The position numbers and the translations under genes are program-made. Shown here piece by piece: positions 5,941-9,131 of a DNA stretch of 9,131 nt (the first letter of the stretch is position 1; each line of letters opens with the position of its first letter). Origin of the DNA: Deltaproteobacteria bacterium (GTDB lineage Bacteria > Desulfobacterota > DSM-4660 > Desulfatiglandales > B25-G16); NCBI GenBank assembly GCA_018400255.1, contig JAGYMO010000003.1:1-9131 (forward strand), written 5' to 3'. The notes beneath the pieces were generated by a model that did no database searches, was not told the origin of the DNA, and saw only the letters and a list, made by a program, of their open reading frames with translations.

Positions 5941-8373
5941 ATGGCGAGGTCTATTAGAAAGTGTGCGGTTATAGGTGCTGGTGTAATGGGTGCAACTATC
6001 GCTGCCCAGCTTGCCAATGTTGGCATTGAGACATTACTTCTTGATATTGTTCTCCCGGAATTAAGTGATGAGGACAAAAAAAGGGGGCTGAGCAAGGAGA
6101 GTAAGGGGTTTAGAAATAAGCTGGCTCAAAAAGGTTTGGAAGGCTCTTTAAAGTCAAGACCGGCATCCTTTTATGTAAAGAAAAATGCCTCATTGATAAC
6201 CATTGGTAATATGGAAGATGATATCCAACGATTAGGAGAGGTTGATTGGATAATCGAGGTAGTGGTGGAGAGACTGGACATAAAAAAAAGTGTATATGAA
6301 AAGATTGAACCTTTTATGAAGCCGGATACAATTATCACCTCGAATACATCGGGTATTTCCGCCGGGGATTTGTGTGAAGGAAGGTCTGGTCGCTTTAAAA
6401 AACATTTCGCCATAACACATTTTTTTAATCCTCCGAGGTATATGAAACTCTTAGAGATTGTTCCAGGACCAGATGCGATACCCGATGTTATTGAGCTATT
6501 GGCTGAGACCTGTGAAAAGATTGCAGGAAAGGGGATTGTCGTTGCAAAGGATACGCCGAACTTTGTGGCAAATCGAATAGGCACTTTTAGCATGCTTTAC
6601 ACTATCAAGGCGATGATGGAATTAGGCTTAACGATAGAGGCAGTGGATAGCCTTACAGGCCCCATAATAGGTAGGGCGAAAAGTGCATCCTATAGGACAG
6701 CGGACCTCGTTGGTCTTGATACCTTACTTCATGTTGCAGAAAATGTTTATGACGGTGCACCAGACGATGAGAAGAGAGAGATCTTTAAGGCACCTGAATT
6801 TGTTAATGAGATGGTTAAAAGAAACCTCCTTGGTGAAAAGACAAGGCAGGGTTTTTATAAAAAGGAAAAGGATGGAAAAGGAAAAAAGATTATATTGTCC
6901 TTGGATTATAAGAATTTGAATTATACCGAGCAGGAGAAGGTGAAATTTGCATCACTTGAGGCTGCCAAGAATATTTCGGGTACCGGTAAAAAGATCAAAT
7001 CCCTTTACTATGCAGGAGATTTAGCTGGAAGGTTTATATTCCTTATGTTGTCTGAGACACTTATATACTCTGCAAACCGTTTGCCTGAGATCGCTGATGA
7101 TATTGTTAGTATTGATAATGCCATGAAATGGGGTTTTGGCTGGAAACTGGGTCCATTTGAGACATGGGATGCTATTGGTTTAGCTACGTCTCTTGCAAAG
7201 ATGAAGGAAGAGGGCTATGCAATTCCTCAGTGGGTTCAGGAGATGCTTGATTGCGGCAAAGATGCCTTTTACAGAAGGGAAAATGGAAATACCTATTATT
7301 ATGACCCAGGTATTAAAGATTACAAAGAGATCCCTGTTAAGCCCGGGATTATTTTGCTTCCGTCGCTCAAGGAGAGGAATAAAGAGGTAGCATCTAATAA
7401 GGGCGCGAGCTTAGTAGATATTGGCGATGGTGTAGCGTGCCTGGAGTTTCATACCAAGATGAATGCCATAGGTGACGACATAATTAATATGGTAAACAAG
7501 TCGGCAGATATTGTGAGCAGCGAATTTGAAGGTCTTATTATTGCAAATCATGCTGGTAATTTTTCTGTTGGTGCTAATCTGCCCCTTGTTCTCTTTACCG
7601 CTCAGGAGGAAGAATGGGATGATCTTGACTGGATGGTTAAGTCATTCCAGGATGCCTTCATGAAGCTGAAATACTTAGATAAGCCGGTTGTGGCAGCGCC
7701 GGCCGGCATGGCCTTAGGGGGTGGGTGTGAAATTTGCCTGGCCTCGGATCGCGTCCGTTATGCCGCTGAAACATACATGGGTTTGGTAGAAGTTGGTGTA
7801 GGCCTTATACCTGCAGGAGGTGGTGTCAAGGAGCTCCTACTTAGAAATACGGATCATATTTTCGAGGTACAGAGAGGAGGCCTATACCCAAAACAAATCG
7901 AGTTGATGCCTTTTGTGGCAAGGGCCTTTGAGACTATAGCAATGGCTAAGGTATCGACATCCGGACCAGAGGCAGTGGAGCTTGGATATCTTAAGGAGAC
8001 TGATTCCATGACCGTTAACAGGGACTACCTCATAGAGGATGCCAAGAAGACTGTTTTGGCTATAAATATGGAAGGATATAAACCTCCTCGGCCCAGGGAT
8101 GATATAAGAGTCGCTGGCGAGAATACCTATGCCATGATTAAACTGGGGCTTTGGAGCATGCACCAGTCGGGCTATATTACAGAACACGACATAACAGTAT
8201 CCTCGAAGGTAGGATATGTCTTGTGCGGTGGAAACGTTCTTGAATACACAAAGGTCAGCGAGCAGTATCTATTAGACCTGGAAAGGGAGGCATTTTTGAG
8301 TTTATGTGGTGACCCAAAGACTCAGGACAGAATTCAACATATGCTTACCACAGGAAAACCGCTTAGAAATTAA
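5941..8373 (+). CDS. fadN: FadN-type 3-hydroxyacyl-CoA dehydrogenase / enoyl-CoA hydratase fusion
   Basis: This 810-residue bifunctional beta-oxidation enzyme hydrates trans-2-enoyl-CoA and oxidises the resulting L-3-hydroxyacyl-CoA with NAD+. The dehydrogenase part comes first. It has the Rossmann loop GAGVMG (12-17), SNTSGIS (134-140), the catalytic His160 in THFFNPP with Glu172 twelve residues later, and PNFVANR (206-212). The second dehydrogenase C-terminal-type region, with KWGFGWKLGPFETWD (396-410), follows. The crotonase part occupies roughly 488-700. It has FSVGANL (541-547), GMALGGGCE with Glu597 (matching crotonase Glu144), and MGLVEVGVG with Glu617 (matching Glu164), so both hydratase acids are kept. 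Dehydrogenase-before-hydratase order is that of Bacillus FadN and is the reverse of E. coli FadB. A FadA-type thiolase gene follows after 162 bp, as in fadNA operons. Chain-length preference cannot be inferred. Confidence 0.94.
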   Translation: MARSIRKCAVIGAGVMGATIAAQLANVGIETLLLDIVLPELSDEDKKRGLSKESKGFRNKLAQKGLEGSLKSRPASFYVKKNASLITIGNMEDDIQRLGEVDWIIEVVVERLDIKKSVYEKIEPFMKPDTIITSNTSGISAGDLCEGRSGRFKKHFAITHFFNPPRYMKLLEIVPGPDAIPDVIELLAETCEKIAGKGIVVAKDTPNFVANRIGTFSMLYTIKAMMELGLTIEAVDSLTGPIIGRAKSASYRTADLVGLDTLLHVAENVYDGAPDDEKREIFKAPEFVNEMVKRNLLGEKTRQGFYKKEKDGKGKKIILSLDYKNLNYTEQEKVKFASLEAAKNISGTGKKIKSLYYAGDLAGRFIFLMLSETLIYSANRLPEIADDIVSIDNAMKWGFGWKLGPFETWDAIGLATSLAKMKEEGYAIPQWVQEMLDCGKDAFYRRENGNTYYYDPGIKDYKEIPVKPGIILLPSLKERNKEVASNKGASLVDIGDGVACLEFHTKMNAIGDDIINMVNKSADIVSSEFEGLIIANHAGNFSVGANLPLVLFTAQEEEWDDLDWMVKSFQDAFMKLKYLDKPVVAAPAGMALGGGCEICLASDRVRYAAETYMGLVEVGVGLIPAGGGVKELLLRNTDHIFEVQRGGLYPKQIELMPFVARAFETIAMAKVSTSGPEAVELGYLKETDSMTVNRDYLIEDAKKTVLAINMEGYKPPRPRDDIRVAGENTYAMIKLGLWSMHQSGYITEHDITVSSKVGYVLCGGNVLEYTKVSEQYLLDLEREAFLSLCGDPKTQDRIQHMLTTGKPLRN

Positions 8374-8535
8374 TAAATATTTTTGAGCATGGCTGTTTGT
8401 TTATGTGATGTTTGATTTTATTTAGCCATGTTATGGCGTGCAGCCGGTATGCTGGATTATTTTTATGAATGTGGCCTTTTTTATTCATATAACATTTTTT
8501 TGTTATTTATATACTATTGGAGGGAGGAAAGCATA
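8374..8535 (+). other. Hairpin-rich spacer between the fadN-like and thiolase genes
   Basis: No gene is supported. CATGGCT (8388-8394) can pair with AGCCATG (8424-8430), and this alternates with a small GCCAT-GTT-ATGGC hairpin (8425-8437) sharing the same bases. CAGC/GCTG (8441-8444, 8451-8454) and a perfect ATAACA-TTTTTT-TGTTAT stem (8489-8506) follow. A TATACT (8510-8515) lacks a -35 and is too close to the ribosome site to be a promoter. The strands may act as mRNA processing or partial termination signals; this is inference. Confidence 0.45.
8519..8530 (+). promoter_or_regulatory. Strong ribosome-binding site of the thiolase gene
   Basis: The purine run GGAGGGAGGAAA ends 5 bases before the ATG at 8536 and fixes that start. 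Confidence 0.85.
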
Positions 8536-9131
8536 ATGAGAGAGGCAGTGATTGTTGCTGCTTGTAGAACGGCAGCGGGAAAGGCACCTCGGGGAGTGTT
8601 GAAAGATACACGTCCGGAATATATGGGAACTACAGTCCTCACCGATCTTCTTAGGAGGGCGGGAGATTTAGATCCAATACTTATTGATGATGTTATCATT
8701 GGATGTACATTCCCAGAGTCAACCCAAGGGCTTAACTTAGGCCGTGTACTTGTTATGTCTATGGGCTGGCCTGATCGAATCCCCGGGATGACTGTCAATA
8801 GGTTCTGTTCTTCAGGACTACAGTCTATAGCAATCGGTGCAGAGAAGATTATGTGCGGATTTTCGGATATAATAATAGCGGGCGGCGTGGAGAATATGAG
8901 TCAAATTCCTATGGGCGGCAGCATGATGTACCCAAACCCTGCTTTGGTAGACGAGAGGCCGGGGGCATTTACCGGTATGGGGCTGACCGCTGAGAATGTC
9001 TCAGAACGTTATAATATAAGCAGAGAGAGACAGGATGAATTTGGGGCAAGAAGTCAGCAGAAAGCGGAGGCAGCTTATAAGGCTGGGCGTTTTAAGAGCC
9101 AGATTGTCCCCATGAAGGTAAAAAAACAGAT
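8536..9131 (+). CDS. fadA: Thiolase (acetyl-CoA C-acyltransferase), N-terminal part, cut by the window edge
   Basis: The first 198 codons of a thiolase are present and the frame is open to the last base. The protein starts MREAVIVAACRTAAGKAPRG, a typical thiolase opening. It has the nucleophile motif NRFCSSGLQS with Cys91, which takes the acyl group, and AGGVENMSQIPMG about 25-30 residues later. The loop segment up to the edge (ERYNISRERQDEFGARSQ) also fits. The C-terminal histidine and second cysteine motifs lie outside. It would cleave 3-ketoacyl-CoA with CoA to acetyl-CoA and a shortened acyl-CoA, completing the cycle started by the upstream fusion enzyme. Position behind the fadN-like gene and the NRFCSSGLQ form favour a FadA-type degradative thiolase over a biosynthetic acetoacetyl-CoA thiolase, though that cannot be excluded from half a protein. 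Confidence 0.93.
   Translation, partial: MREAVIVAACRTAAGKAPRGVLKDTRPEYMGTTVLTDLLRRAGDLDPILIDDVIIGCTFPESTQGLNLGRVLVMSMGWPDRIPGMTVNRFCSSGLQSIAIGAEKIMCGFSDIIIAGGVENMSQIPMGGSMMYPNPALVDERPGAFTGMGLTAENVSERYNISRERQDEFGARSQQKAEAAYKAGRFKSQIVPMKVKKQ

Noticed and set aside
6171..6593. 140-codon minus-strand open frame inside the fadN-like gene
   Set aside because: Antisense shadow over the dehydrogenase domain with no recognisable motif.
8489..8506. Intrinsic terminator after the fadN-like gene
   Set aside because: The ATAACA/TGTTAT stem is A/T-dominated, the T6 is in the loop rather than after the stem, and a thiolase gene of the same pathway follows immediately.
8514..8798. 94-codon minus-strand open frame over the thiolase start
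   Set aside because: Antisense to a clear thiolase N-terminus including part of its conserved core.

Overview
The window is an ordinary metabolic stretch of an AT-leaning bacterial chromosome. It has two divergent gene groups around one AT-rich intergenic region (5514-5940). The genes suggest an anaerobic or microaerophilic, fatty-acid- or aromatic-degrading bacterium. A Desulfobacterota (former deltaproteobacterial) source is a reasonable guess: the ferredoxin-linked 2-oxoacid oxidoreductase is laid out delta-alpha-beta-gamma, the multifunctional beta-oxidation protein is FadN-type, and Shine-Dalgarno sites are mostly AGGGAGG/GGGG-like. This assignment is inference only; no rRNA or other taxonomic marker is present.

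Minus strand, read from 5513 down to 211. A compact four-gene cluster, korD-korA-korB-korC, encodes a complete 2-oxoacid (probably 2-oxoglutarate):ferredoxin oxidoreductase: a 65-residue 2x[4Fe-4S] ferredoxin, a catalytic alpha subunit, a TPP- and [4Fe-4S]-binding beta subunit and a gamma subunit. The genes are separated by 13, 1 and 3 bases. After a 323-bp gap follows glutamyl-tRNA synthetase (gltX). After a further 85 bp comes a stand-alone crotonase-fold protein that lacks both classical hydratase glutamates and resembles the ECHDC3-like branch. Positions 1-210 hold no gene but start with a perfect 14-bp-stem inverted repeat and a short CTCTGYG repeat tract.

Plus strand. From 5941 a FadN-type fusion protein (3-hydroxyacyl-CoA dehydrogenase first, enoyl-CoA hydratase second, 810 residues) is followed, after a hairpin-rich 162-bp spacer, by a FadA-type thiolase cut by the right edge. 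Together they carry out the hydration, NAD-dependent oxidation and thiolysis steps of beta-oxidation. A consensus-like sigma-70 promoter (TTGACA, 17 bp, TATTAA) lies upstream of the fusion gene, with a perfect 7-bp inverted repeat over the expected transcription start: a plausible repressor operator.

Functionally, beta-oxidation would release acetyl-CoA and NADH, while the Kor complex interconverts 2-oxoglutarate and succinyl-CoA with low-potential ferredoxin. The two may be coordinated from the shared divergent region, but the sequence does not prove this. I found no mobile element, RNA gene, CRISPR array or clearly novel system. The points most worth checking are the glutamate-less crotonase, the putative operator and the repeats at the left edge.
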